From AC-56 sp963702195 (lineage in GTDB: Bacteria > Actinomycetota > Thermoleophilia > Solirubrobacterales > 70-9), in contig OY969725.1 in NCBI GenBank assembly GCA_963702195.1, positions 1,178,001-1,242,000 of the forward strand: DNA of 64,000 nucleotides, in the 5' to 3' direction. The notes under the pieces are model-generated. The model was not told the DNA's origin and ran no database searches. It was given only the letters and a program-made list of their open reading frames with translations. Positions 1-8,916 of the stretch are shown piece after piece (the stretch's first letter is position 1; every line of letters starts with the position of its first letter). Position numbers and translations under genes: made by a program.

Positions 1-814
1 ACGCCCGGTTGCCGTCCGGTGGCATGACCACGCGGCGCCGTACGGCGATGATCGTCATCGCCAGGACGGCGATCGAGGTCAGGTACATCAGCAGGCGGTG
101 GGTGAGCTGAATGTCGACGAGCCTGCCGTAGGAGAACGGCATGAACTTGCCGAGGCAGGTCGGGAACTCCGTGCCGCACGCGAGATGGGCGCCGATCACC
201 GGCTGGCCGGGCGTCCCCTCCTCCTCGGTGCCGGCGATCGTGCCGCCGGCGATGATCGTCAAGAACAGCAGGACGACGGCGATCGCGGCCGTCCACCGAA
301 GGGCCCGTGAGGTATCGAGCGGTACCGCCCGCTCGCGGTCGGAAGCGAGCCGGCGCAGGGTGATCAGGAGCCCCAGGAGCAGCATCGCCATCCCGAGGTG
401 GGCGGCGACGAAGGCCGTGTGCAGCCCGTGCTCGACGGTGAGGCCGCCGAGGATCGCCTGCGCGATCACGAGGATGCCCGCGGCGACGACGCCCCGCACG
501 AGCCAGCGGCGCTCGCGCAGGTGCCTGAAGGCCATGTACGCGAGGGCCGCGATCAGGATGACGATCACCGTGGCGGCCACGCGGTGGCTGAACTCGATGA
601 CCTGATGCTCCTGGAGGAAGGGCAGCACCCGGCCGCCGCACAGGGGCCATCCCTTGGTGCCGCTGCCGGCCGCCCCGCATCCGAGGCCGGAATCGCTGAC
701 GCGGACGATCCCGCCGATGACGATCAGCGCGAACGTCGCGACGATGGTGGCGGTCAGGAGGCGGCGGAAGCGGCGGAGGTCATTGTTCGCTTCGCCACGA
801 GGGGCGCTACGCAT
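1..814 (-). CDS. ctaA: Heme A synthase (CtaA/Cox15 family), 3' end outside window
   Basis: Integral membrane enzyme that converts heme O to heme A for aa3-type oxidases. The ATG at 814 opens a frame that is still open at the window edge, giving 271 residues without a stop. The sequence shows the family hallmarks: a first TM helix ending in RVSDSGLGC, then GWPLCGG, the EFSHR motif (conserved Glu plus first heme-ligand His), a second His in AAHLGMA, and a third His in QLTHRLL. A pair of cysteines (CGTEFPTC) lies in the loop between the two halves. The fourth ligand would lie beyond the window. It is the third gene of a minus-strand operon, starting 6 bases after the subunit I-like stop. Unlike its two upstream neighbours, it keeps every ligand that can be seen, so it probably serves a functional oxidase encoded elsewhere, or this locus. 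Confidence 0.88.
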   Translation of the reverse strand, partial: MRSAPRGEANNDLRRFRRLLTATIVATFALIVIGGIVRVSDSGLGCGAAGSGTKGWPLCGGRVLPFLQEHQVIEFSHRVAATVIVILIAALAYMAFRHLRERRWLVRGVVAAGILVIAQAILGGLTVEHGLHTAFVAAHLGMAMLLLGLLITLRRLASDRERAVPLDTSRALRWTAAIAVVLLFLTIIAGGTIAGTEEEGTPGQPVIGAHLACGTEFPTCLGKFMPFSYGRLVDIQLTHRLLMYLTSIAVLAMTIIAVRRRVVMPPDGNRA

Positions 815-820
815 TGGCTC

Positions 821-2590
821 TCAGGCTACTGGGGCGTCGCCCTGAGCGTCCCCGCTGTCGCCCTGTCCGACGGGCTCGGGCTCGCGCTCTGGCTCTCGCT
901 CGGGCGACTCGGGCTGCGCCGCGGGTGTGGGGGGCCGCCAGGAGTGCGTGCGGTTGCGGATCGCTCGGCGAATGTCGTACAGGGGCTCCGCGCTGCGGAC
1001 GTCCGGCACGACGTCGAAGTTGTGAATCGGAGGCGGGGAGGAGGCGAACCACTCGAGGGAGGCGGCGGCCCAGGGATCGTGGCCCACCGCCACGCCCCGA
1101 CCCCAGCTGTGAGCCGCGTTGCCGAGCTCGACCAGCACGCCGACGACCATCACGAAGGCGCCGATCGACGCGAGGAGGTTGTACCCGTCGAGGCCCTCGC
1201 CCGAGAAGAACTTGTAGACGTCGGTCGGCTGACCCTTCACGCCGGCGAGGAAGGAGCCCGCGGCGAAGGCGTACAGGCCCACCAGAATGGCCACGAGGGC
1301 GACCTTCCCGAGCCCCTCGCCCAGCAGGCGGCCGGTGATCTTCGGAAACCAGTAGTGGAGCGCGGCGAACCCCCCGAGCACCGCGCCGCCGACGAGCACG
1401 GCGAAGGTCGCTGCCTGGGCCGCTGTCGTGTGCTCGATCTGCCAGCCGACCGGGATCAGGGACCACGCGAGGTCCCCGGCGAGGCCGATGGTCATCGCGC
1501 TGATGGCCGCGAGCGCGTACAGCGGCGCGGTCCTCGTGCGCAGCGTGCCGCCCCAAACGGTCGCGATCCAGTTGTAGATCAGGAGGCCGATCGGGACCGT
1601 CAGGGCGAGCGCGAGCAGCATCGCTCCGACGAGGAACGCGGTCGGGATCGGCGTCGTGTACATGTTGCGCATCCACCCGAGCGGGGCGAGGATCGTGATC
1701 GCGAGCAGGCAGGCCATTGCGCCGCGGTGGCTGAAGAGCGGCTTGCGGGCGAACGCGGGCAGCACGTCCGAGATCACCCCGGCGGCGAAGACGACGACGA
1801 ACGCGAACGCGCCGGTGAAGAAGAACCACGCGAAGTGCTCGTAGAGGATCGGCGCGCCCGCATACCCCGGGTCGAAGAAAACGCCGCCGAAGTTGCGGTC
1901 GATGAACAGCATGGTGAGCGCGGCGAGCAACACCGAGCCGCACACGATCACCAGATATCCGCAGAGGTTCGCCGCCCACGTGAACACGGGGACCCGGCGC
2001 CAGGCCATCCCGGGCGCGCGCATGTTGCGCAGCGTCACCACCAGGTTCACCCCGAAGCACACGAAGCCGAGGAGGGCCAGGAAGGTGCCCACGATCCAGG
2101 CATCCACTCCGTGGGTGTTGGAGTACAGGGGCTCGGAGAGCGGGGGCAGCGCCGCGAACCCGGCCTCGGACGGGCGCCACAGATAGCTCCCGAAGATCAC
2201 AAAGCCGCCCGAGACGAAGAGCCAGAAGGACAGCAGGTTGAGTCGAGGGAATGCGACGCCGCGAGCCCCGACCTGGAGCGGGGAGATGTAGGAGAACAAC
2301 CCGAGCGCCAGGGGGATCGCGAACAGGATCAGGCTGGTGACCGCAAACGTCGACAGGATGCGGTTGAAGATCTCGGGATCGGTCAGGGTGTTCCCCGGGA
2401 CGATCAGCTGCACGCGCATGGCGACGAGCTGAGCCGCCGCCGCGACCAGGAAGGCGAGCGACGCGCCGATGTACATGGTCCCGACGGACTTGTGGTCGCC
2501 GCTCGTGGCGCGCTCGATCCAGCTCTGGCGCCGGCGTGGCAGCTCCTCGGTCACGACCTCGGGGCGGGCGGTTCCCACGGCAGGGCTCAT
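821..2590 (-). CDS. Cytochrome c oxidase subunit I-like protein lacking all heme and CuB ligands
   Basis: A 589-residue polytopic membrane protein of the heme-copper oxidase subunit I family. The ATG at 2590 overlaps the subunit II stop (ATGA). Family landmarks remain: DHKSVGTMY near residue 32, LQVGARGVAFPRLN at 105-118, FARKPLF at 280-286, WIATVWGG at 341-348 and HYWFPKITGR at 412-421. Aligned without gaps to canonical subunit I, the catalytic positions are all replaced. The helix II heme-a His is F82. The GHPEVY motif is F-T-G-A-F-A (258-263), losing the CuB His, the key Glu and the cross-linked Tyr. The CuB HH pair is R308-N309. The AHFH ligands are A394 and F396. The D-channel Asp is G111 and the K-channel Lys is L337. 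The frame is intact with no stops, so this looks like a maintained, redox-inactive paralogue rather than a decaying gene. Its function is unknown. The proline- and glutamate-rich C-terminal tail is probably cytoplasmic. Confidence 0.85.
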   Translation of the reverse strand: MSPAVGTARPEVVTEELPRRRQSWIERATSGDHKSVGTMYIGASLAFLVAAAAQLVAMRVQLIVPGNTLTDPEIFNRILSTFAVTSLILFAIPLALGLFSYISPLQVGARGVAFPRLNLLSFWLFVSGGFVIFGSYLWRPSEAGFAALPPLSEPLYSNTHGVDAWIVGTFLALLGFVCFGVNLVVTLRNMRAPGMAWRRVPVFTWAANLCGYLVIVCGSVLLAALTMLFIDRNFGGVFFDPGYAGAPILYEHFAWFFFTGAFAFVVVFAAGVISDVLPAFARKPLFSHRGAMACLLAITILAPLGWMRNMYTTPIPTAFLVGAMLLALALTVPIGLLIYNWIATVWGGTLRTRTAPLYALAAISAMTIGLAGDLAWSLIPVGWQIEHTTAAQAATFAVLVGGAVLGGFAALHYWFPKITGRLLGEGLGKVALVAILVGLYAFAAGSFLAGVKGQPTDVYKFFSGEGLDGYNLLASIGAFVMVVGVLVELGNAAHSWGRGVAVGHDPWAAASLEWFASSPPPIHNFDVVPDVRSAEPLYDIRRAIRNRTHSWRPPTPAAQPESPEREPEREPEPVGQGDSGDAQGDAPVA

Positions 2591-3459
2591 GGCGTCCCTC
2601 CCGATCCCGAGGACTCGCCGAGCGCCTTGGCCACGTCCTGCTGCGCCCTGGCCAGGCCGGCGCGCTTGCGGGCGATGAACTGCTGGTACTCCTGCGGCGT
2701 GACGACGTGAACCCATCCGCGCATCGCCGCGAAGGCGCTGCCGGAGAACGACATCGACTGCCCGTGGTACGTCCCGACCCGGTCGGCGCGGAACCACGTC
2801 GTGGTGTCCTGGCCCGGGATGGCGTCGATCTGACCGCCCAGCGCCGGGATGAACCAGCGGTGGGTGACGTCGCTCGACGTCAGGTGGAGCAGGACCGTCG
2901 TGTCGACGGGAACCGTGAGCTCGCTGTAGGAGAAGACCCGGTTGCCGGGGGCGCCGCCCGGATACTCGAAGCGCCACAGCCAGCGCTGCCCGATCACGTT
3001 GATGTTGAGCGGGTGAGCGGTTGGCGGGATGCTCAGCCCGTTCACCTGGGCAAGGAGGTCGGCGTCGGCGTTGAGGCCTTCCGAGCCGGTGGCCTGCACT
3101 TCTCGCGTCTTGCTCATCATCACGGTGCCGAAGACGAACAGGCCCACGACGACGGCGATCAGCGGGACCACCGGGCGGGCGAAGGCCCTGTGGCCGGCGG
3201 TGAAGCGCTGCGGGGAGCGACCGCGGCGGGCGCGATAGCGGACGACGGCCGCGATCAGGAAGGCATGCACCACCACGACCAGCAGCGCCGCGACGATGAT
3301 CGCCACCCAATATGCCGTGCGGATGTCGTCCGCGTTCGGCGAGTGCCCGGCGCGCGGACCCAGGACGCTCGCGCCCGCGGGCGCGGCAGCGAGCGCCAGC
3401 GCGCCCGCGGCGAGCGCCAGGCTGAGCACGAGACGGCGAACGGTCTTCCGGGGCGCCAA
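2587..3459 (-). CDS. Cytochrome c oxidase subunit II-like protein with a destroyed CuA site
   Basis: A 290-residue exported membrane protein with a signal-peptide-like N-terminus (1-30), two TM segments (about 48-72 and 96-115) and a C-terminal cupredoxin domain of the subunit II type. Preserved family features are GQRWLWRFEYP (158-167), SSDVTH (195-200) and ALGGQIDAIPG (206-216). The CuA motif normally reads C-x-E-x-C-x3-H-x2-M; here it is S235-M-S237-F-S239-G-S-A-F243-A-A-M246. Both cysteines and the glutamate are Ser and the second His is Phe; only His200 and Met246 remain. It therefore cannot bind a CuA centre in the usual way. The TTG start at 3459 is the only candidate between the signal peptide and an in-frame TAG at 3472-3474. 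The gene overlaps the subunit I-like gene by four bases, so the two are probably translationally coupled and form one complex. Confidence 0.85.
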   Translation of the reverse strand: MAPRKTVRRLVLSLALAAGALALAAAPAGASVLGPRAGHSPNADDIRTAYWVAIIVAALLVVVVHAFLIAAVVRYRARRGRSPQRFTAGHRAFARPVVPLIAVVVGLFVFGTVMMSKTREVQATGSEGLNADADLLAQVNGLSIPPTAHPLNINVIGQRWLWRFEYPGGAPGNRVFSYSELTVPVDTTVLLHLTSSDVTHRWFIPALGGQIDAIPGQDTTTWFRADRVGTYHGQSMSFSGSAFAAMRGWVHVVTPQEYQQFIARKRAGLARAQQDVAKALGESSGSGGTP

Positions 3460-3694
3460 GGCGCGAGCATTCTAATCGCGGGGAGGGGGAGAACCCCCTC
3501 GTCCCCGAGTCAGGGCTGATCGGCGCACGCGCTCGCGAACCGCTCTAGCCTGGGCGGAGGATCTGTACCAGCGCCAGGACGGCGGCTAGCACGGAGGTAG
3601 TCGACGGCATGCAGGAGCCGCTCCGCGACGGCCGGTGGTCCCCTCCAGATACCTCGGGCTGATGCCCGTCATCCGATCGTCGTCCCGACGCAGC

Positions 3695-3764
3695 CGATCG
3701 GGGGAGCCGCCGACCCCCGATCGGGGGACCGCGGGACGGTCCGCACAAGCCATCGATCGGGGGA
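3695..3764. promoter_or_regulatory. Three CGATCGGGGGA repeats, one forming a perfect palindrome, upstream of the two-barrel gene
   Basis: The 343-base gap at 3460-3802 separates the divergent oxidase-like operon and the large secreted protein. CGATCGGGGGA occurs at 3695, 3718 and 3753. The middle copy sits in the 14-base perfect palindrome CCCCCGATCGGGGG at 3714-3727. The spacings are 23 and 35 bases. Repeated near-palindromic sites in a divergent intergenic region are consistent with a transcription-factor operator. This is inference; no factor can be assigned, and no clear -10/-35 pair is visible. Confidence 0.4.
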
Positions 3765-3802
3765 TGGGCAGCCCCCGCAGGGGGGCAGAGACTAGGTCCC
3801 GT

Positions 3803-6800
3803 ATGTTTCGCAAGTCGCTCGGACGGATGGTGCCGGCGATCACGGCCGTGATCGCGCTCGCGACGGCGTCCTCGGCGGCAGCCTTCGTTCCGCGCGAGTC
3901 GAGCGACTTCTTCGGCGTCAGCTCGCCGAACTTCTACCTGATGAACCAGAAGGGGCAGGACGCGCTGCTCAACTCGTACCTCTCCCACATTCACGACACG
4001 GGAGCCGGGTGGGTGCGTGACGCCGTCCCGTGGCCGGACGCGGAGCCCACTCTCCCGATCGCCGGCAATCACACGTACAGGTGGGGCGCCTTCGACTCTC
4101 AGATCAAGCGGATCGCCCAGAACGACCTGACGCTCCAGCCGATCATCCGCCAGACCCCTGCGTGGGCGGAGTCGTCTGACGCGCTCGCGCAGCCGACCAA
4201 ATGTCGACGTAACGGCATGACCAGCGCATCGGCGGTCGCGGATTACGGCGCCTTCGTCGGTGCCTACCTGAAGCGCTACGGACGGGGGGGCACGTTCTGG
4301 GCCGCGAATCCAGCCGTTGCGTACCACCCCGTGGAGCGGGTCGAGCTGTGGAACGAGCCGAACTGGTACCCGTTCGCGTGCCCCGGGCCCGACCCCGAGC
4401 GCTACGCGCAGATGGTCGCCGCGGCCGCCGACGCCGCGCACGCGGTGGATCCCGGGGTCGTGGTCTCGATCGGCGGCCTGGTCGCGCTGAAGGGCGACAC
4501 CTACAACGGCAACAACAGCCTCACCGGCATGGACGTGGGGGAGTTCCTTGCCCGCATGACCCAGGCGGTACCCAGCCTTCCGAGCAAGGTCGACGCCGTC
4601 GCGATCCACCTGTACGACCAGGATCCCGACGGCGACATCTCGCTGATCGGGTGGCTGCGGAGCAAGATGGCGGCGGCCGGGCTCGGCTCGGCGGCGATCC
4701 TGGTGACCGAGTTCGGCTGGCACACGCAGGGCGGGCCGGGCTCGATTCCCGAGTCCCTGCGCGCGCAGTTCGAGACCGACTTCATGAACCAGGCCCCACG
4801 CCTCAACTGCGACGTGATCGGGGTCGCCCCCCACACCTGGATCACCGCCGAGCAGGACCCGTCGAACCCGGAGAATTGGTGGGGGATCTCCAGCCCGACC
4901 GACGGGTCCCCGTATGAAACCGGCCAGGCCTTCTCGGATCAGGTCCACCTCTTCGAGGGGACCGGCGCCGCGCCCGCCCCTCGGAAGACGATCCCCGTCT
5001 GCAACCGCCCGCTACCGGACTCCGACGGTGACGGCACACCGGACCAGAACGACGACTATCCCCTCGATCCGACCCGCCACAGCGGCTCGGGCGAGCCGGC
5101 CGGCGACCCGCCGGATCCGCCACCGCCGACCGATCCGCCACGCGTCGAGCCAACCTTCTTCGGCGCCATCTCGGGGAGCTCCTTCAACGACGTCAAGAGT
5201 CGCCGGGCGCAGGCCGACTCGATGCAGCAGGGACAGATCGGCACCTCGCGCGAGATCGTCGACTGGGCGCAGATTCAGCCGACGCAGAACACCGATCTGA
5301 GCTCCGACGCGGTCTGGTCCGACATGGACGGCCGCTTCCTGCGCCTCGGGCTTCGCGGCGTACGGGTCCTGCCGACGTTCACCGATGCGCCCGACTGGGC
5401 CAAGCCGAGCTCCCCGGCCGACGCCCAGGAAGCCTTCGCAGCTTTTCTTCGGGCCTTCGCCCAGCGCTACGGCCGTGGCGGGACCTTCTGGCAGCGAAAC
5501 AACCAGCTCGATTCCTCCCAGCTGGCGGTGCGCGACTATGAGATCTGGGATCGCGGAAACCTCCCTCAGAGTTGGTGGGACGGCTCCGCGTCGGCGGCCG
5601 AGTACGCGTCCGCGTACGCGCGCGCCCAGGCCGTGCTCCAGCAGGTCGATCCGCGGGCGCAGGCCCTCGTCAGCCTGGACCAGGGCGGGGTCGACTACGC
5701 CGGCTTCATCCGGGACATGGTGGCTGCCCGTCCCGACCTCGCCGGGCACATCGACGGCGCCTTCGTGCTGGCCGGCACCTCGCGAAGCGATCCAGCGGTC
5801 GAGAGCGTCGTCGCGGCCGTCCGCTCCGAGCTCGACGACACCGGGAACGCAACGGCAGCCATCGACGTCGGGTTCGGCTGGTATGTCAGCGGCGCGGGCG
5901 CGATGACCGAGAGCGAGCGCGCTGCCTTCTACAGCCAGGTGGCGGACCGCCTCGCCCGCAGCGACTGCGGAGTGGGCGGGCTGCTCGCCCGCTCCTGGGT
6001 CACTCCCCAGGACGATCTTGAGAACCCGTGGGCCTGGTACGGGATGGTCGATCCGAAGACCTTCGAGCTGGGCGCGACCGCGCAGGCCTACCGCGACATC
6101 GCGAGGACCTACCTCGGCTACGGGCCCGATCCCGCGCCGCGCGCGGCGATCCACATCTGCTTTCGCCAGGCCCCCGACACGGACGGTGATGGCGTTCCCG
6201 ACGCCGCCGAGTCCTATCCGCTCGACCCCACGCACGCGGACGCCGAGGACACGCCGCCGCCGGCGCCGACCATCGACAGTGCGCCCAGGCAGGCGAGCAA
6301 CTCCACCACCGCCACCTTCACCTACTCGGCCGACCGCGGGACCAGCTACTGGTGCACGCTCGACGACGGGAAGCCGTCGGTATGCGACCCGTCCGGGCGC
6401 TCGTACACGAACCTGTCCGCCGGCCAGCACACGTTCACGGTGCAGGCGCTCGACTCGCTCGGGCTGGTCGGGCCCAGGACCACGTACAGCTGGACGATCG
6501 ACCTGACGGCTCCGAATACGGTCATCGAATCGCACCCGGACGCGTCGCTGCTGACCGATTCCGCGCAGTTCACCTTCGCGAGCAACGAGAGCGACGTCAC
6601 CTTTTTCTGCAAGCTCGACGCGACTGGCTATCGATCGTGCGATTCCCCGACGACGTACAAGGCGCTGAGCGACGGCTCGCACACCTTCCGGGTCGCGGCG
6701 GTCGACGACGCCGGAAACGGCGATTCGACCCCCGATTCGTTCTCGTTCCAGGTTCACACGACCCCGGTCGCTCCGACCATCACCTCGGGGCCGGGCGCCG

Positions 6801-7798
6801 GCGCCGTGACCGGGCCGACGCCGAGCTTCGGGTTCGACGCCCGCTACGCGGCGAGCTACGAATGCAGCTTCGACTCGGCCGGGTTCGCCCCGTGCTCGGA
6901 CGGTCAGTCCGACGCCCCGAGCTCACCGCTCGGCGACGGCCCGCACACGTTCACGGTGCGCGGGATCGGCAACACTGGCACGCCGGGCCCCTCGACCTCA
7001 CGAAACTTCAGCGTCGACGCGACGCCGCCCAACACGACGATCGCGTCGGGGCCATCGGGACAGATCGACGTCCCCGATGTCAGATTCGCCTTTGCGTCGA
7101 GCGAATCGGGATCCGGGTTCTACTGCCGCCTCGACGGCGATCCCTGGGTCCGCTGTGACGACGGGAGGTATTCGGCGCAGGACCTGACCGAGGGCCCGCA
7201 CACTTTCAGGGTCGCGGCTGCCGACCGGGTGGGCAACAAGGACCCGAGCCCCGCCGAGCGCGACTTCACCGTAAGCACCACCCCGAAGATCGTCAGCGGC
7301 CCCGCGGCGGGGGCGGTCACGGGGCCGAGGCCCGCCTTCACGTTCTCGGCCCCGTCGGCCGCCCACGTCCAATGCCGCTTCGACGCGAATCCCTACGCCA
7401 ACTGTTCAGGGGCGAACTCCGATAGGGCGGCCTCGCGGCTATCGACCGGCTACCACACGTTCAGGGTGCGTGGGGTTACTGCGAGTGGTCGAATCTCGCC
7501 CGCCGCGGTCCGGCGCTTCAAGGTCGACGCCACGCCGCCGAAGGTGACCTTCCCTTCCCAGCCGCGGGTCAACGGGCCGGACGGCTCGGCGACCGTCTAC
7601 TTCCGGGCTCGGGACGCGTCGAGGGTCGTGCGAATCGCCTGCTCCCTCCGCGCGGGCGCGTGGTTCAGGTGCAGCTCGCCCCTCACGCTTCGCAACCTGA
7701 CCGCCGGGGCTCATCGCCTTCGCGTACGCGCGATGGACCAGTGGTGGAACTGGTCTCTCCCGGTGGCCGTCCGCTGGCATCAGCCGCGGCGAAGGTAG
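3803..7798 (+). CDS. Large secreted protein: two GH-A (beta/alpha)8 barrels, TSP3-like loops and Ig-like repeats
   Basis: 1331 residues from the ATG at 3803, which begins a signal peptide (residues 1-27, ending ASSAAA). Domain order: barrel 1 (about 35-400), with acid/base E185 in WNEPN and nucleophile E303 in TEFGW, the clan GH-A pair seen in families such as GH39 and GH5; a calcium-loop segment like a thrombospondin type-3 repeat (DSDGDGTPDQNDDYPLDP, about 406-425); a Pro-rich linker; barrel 2 (about 450-780), in which the catalytic positions read WDRGN (around 583) and DVGFGW (around 688), so it should be inactive; a second TSP3-like loop (about 792-812); then several Ig-like repeats with a Cys pair and an HTFRV strand each (about 820-1331). 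The repeats resemble bacterial surface Ig-like domains. The substrate is unknown. Two single-barrel paralogues lie at 55356 and 57084. The family assignment is by motif only. Confidence 0.82.
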   Translation: MFRKSLGRMVPAITAVIALATASSAAAFVPRESSDFFGVSSPNFYLMNQKGQDALLNSYLSHIHDTGAGWVRDAVPWPDAEPTLPIAGNHTYRWGAFDSQIKRIAQNDLTLQPIIRQTPAWAESSDALAQPTKCRRNGMTSASAVADYGAFVGAYLKRYGRGGTFWAANPAVAYHPVERVELWNEPNWYPFACPGPDPERYAQMVAAAADAAHAVDPGVVVSIGGLVALKGDTYNGNNSLTGMDVGEFLARMTQAVPSLPSKVDAVAIHLYDQDPDGDISLIGWLRSKMAAAGLGSAAILVTEFGWHTQGGPGSIPESLRAQFETDFMNQAPRLNCDVIGVAPHTWITAEQDPSNPENWWGISSPTDGSPYETGQAFSDQVHLFEGTGAAPAPRKTIPVCNRPLPDSDGDGTPDQNDDYPLDPTRHSGSGEPAGDPPDPPPPTDPPRVEPTFFGAISGSSFNDVKSRRAQADSMQQGQIGTSREIVDWAQIQPTQNTDLSSDAVWSDMDGRFLRLGLRGVRVLPTFTDAPDWAKPSSPADAQEAFAAFLRAFAQRYGRGGTFWQRNNQLDSSQLAVRDYEIWDRGNLPQSWWDGSASAAEYASAYARAQAVLQQVDPRAQALVSLDQGGVDYAGFIRDMVAARPDLAGHIDGAFVLAGTSRSDPAVESVVAAVRSELDDTGNATAAIDVGFGWYVSGAGAMTESERAAFYSQVADRLARSDCGVGGLLARSWVTPQDDLENPWAWYGMVDPKTFELGATAQAYRDIARTYLGYGPDPAPRAAIHICFRQAPDTDGDGVPDAAESYPLDPTHADAEDTPPPAPTIDSAPRQASNSTTATFTYSADRGTSYWCTLDDGKPSVCDPSGRSYTNLSAGQHTFTVQALDSLGLVGPRTTYSWTIDLTAPNTVIESHPDASLLTDSAQFTFASNESDVTFFCKLDATGYRSCDSPTTYKALSDGSHTFRVAAVDDAGNGDSTPDSFSFQVHTTPVAPTITSGPGAGAVTGPTPSFGFDARYAASYECSFDSAGFAPCSDGQSDAPSSPLGDGPHTFTVRGIGNTGTPGPSTSRNFSVDATPPNTTIASGPSGQIDVPDVRFAFASSESGSGFYCRLDGDPWVRCDDGRYSAQDLTEGPHTFRVAAADRVGNKDPSPAERDFTVSTTPKIVSGPAAGAVTGPRPAFTFSAPSAAHVQCRFDANPYANCSGANSDRAASRLSTGYHTFRVRGVTASGRISPAAVRRFKVDATPPKVTFPSQPRVNGPDGSATVYFRARDASRVVRIACSLRAGAWFRCSSPLTLRNLTAGAHRLRVRAMDQWWNWSLPVAVRWHQPRRR

Positions 7799-7832
7799 CC
7801 CGCCCCCGGCTCGCGCTTATACTCGCCGCGCC

Positions 7833-8837
7833 TTGCTCACCGGGATCGCACGCCGCCGACGGCCAGCGCTTCGGCCCGTGGTCCGGGCGGCCGCGGCGGC
7901 GGCGCTTGCAGCCGCGTTCGTCGTTCCCCTGACCCGGCGCCGGCTGCGGATCCCGGCCGGCGTCACCGTCGCGGCGACCGCGGTCGGCCCGTTCGCGCTG
8001 GCCGTGCTCGTCCCTCGCACCAAGGGGCGGGACGCAGCGCTGTTCGCTCTGCAGATGTGGGCGTTCACGGTCATCCACGAGTTGCCGTACGACCATCCCG
8101 GCCCGCTCCGCGATCGACTCCGAGTCCGCTATCCGATCGCGGTGGACCGGGTCCTCGGCGCCGGCGAGTTGCCCAACGTCCGGCTGCAGCGGGCGTTCTC
8201 GCGACCCGGTGAGGTGACCAAGCTCGACCGCGTGCTCGCCGTGGTCCACTGGGCCTGGTTCATCGAGCCGCACCTGGCGCTGACGTGGATCCTGCTCCGT
8301 AAGCAGGGCCGGTTCCCGCGCGCGGCCCGGCAGATGGGCGCCGCGTTCGACATCGGCTGCGCGATCTACTTCGCGGTGCCGACCGCGCCTCCGTGGTGGG
8401 CCGCCGAGGAGGGCTACATCTCAACCGCCGCCCACGAGGGCCGGGAGAGCGAGGAGATCGCCACGGCGTTGGTCCCGCCGCGGCTGCGGCGGATGATGGT
8501 CGAGGTGGGGGAGGGGACGTGGGGCCGCGCCTGGCCGGCCCTCTATTCGTCGCTCGGCGGCAACCCCTGGGCCGCGATGCCCTCCCTGCACTTCGGGACC
8601 TCCGTGCTGGCGGCCCTCCTGCTTACGGAATCGGGGCCGGTGGCGGGGATGGCCGGCTGGTCCTACGCGCTGACGCTCGGCTTCGCGCTCGTCTACCTGG
8701 GCGAGCATTACCTGGTCGATCTCGTGGTCGGTTCCGCGGTGGTCGTCGCTGTGCGGCGCGGCGAGCCGCTGGCGCGCCCACTCGCGGACCGGGTCAGCAG
8801 ACTGGCGCAGCGACTGGAGCGGATCGCGAACGGCTGA
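7833..8837 (+). CDS. PAP2-family membrane phosphatase / inositolphosphotransferase-like protein
   Basis: 334 residues with several hydrophobic helices. The C-terminal half has PAP2-type catalytic motifs: MPSLHFGTS (motif with the proton-donor His) and, after two helices, LGEHYLVD (nucleophile His followed by the stabilising Asp). This arrangement is typical of the PAP2_3 group, related to Aur1/Ipt1-like inositolphosphotransferases and lipid phosphatases. The reaction is probably hydrolysis or transfer of a lipid-linked phosphate at the membrane surface; the substrate cannot be read from the sequence. The TTG at 7833 is the start that gives the full basic N-terminus followed by a TM helix. It lies 34 bases after the large secreted protein and 79 bases before the flippase-like gene, all on the plus strand, so the three may be cotranscribed. 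Confidence 0.8.
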   Translation: MLTGIARRRRPALRPVVRAAAAAALAAAFVVPLTRRRLRIPAGVTVAATAVGPFALAVLVPRTKGRDAALFALQMWAFTVIHELPYDHPGPLRDRLRVRYPIAVDRVLGAGELPNVRLQRAFSRPGEVTKLDRVLAVVHWAWFIEPHLALTWILLRKQGRFPRAARQMGAAFDIGCAIYFAVPTAPPWWAAEEGYISTAAHEGRESEEIATALVPPRLRRMMVEVGEGTWGRAWPALYSSLGGNPWAAMPSLHFGTSVLAALLLTESGPVAGMAGWSYALTLGFALVYLGEHYLVDLVVGSAVVVAVRRGEPLARPLADRVSRLAQRLERIANG

Positions 8838-8916
8838 GGGCTCGGCGCGGCCGCACCTTCGCCCCGGCGCCTGGTCGACAAACCAATGGCTGGACCGCCT
8901 GCCAGTATTAGCGGCG

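Noticed and set aside
398..2710. Very long plus-strand open frame (770 codons) opposite the oxidase-like operon
   Set aside because: The product is a low-complexity Arg/Glu/His/Asp-rich string typical of antisense frames in GC-rich DNA; the minus strand has clear family motifs.
821..3310. Oxidase ligand loss explained by a frameshift or sequencing error
   Set aside because: Flanking motifs align without gaps on both sides of each lost ligand and the frame has no stops; six separate His codons plus CuA positions in another gene cannot come from one error.
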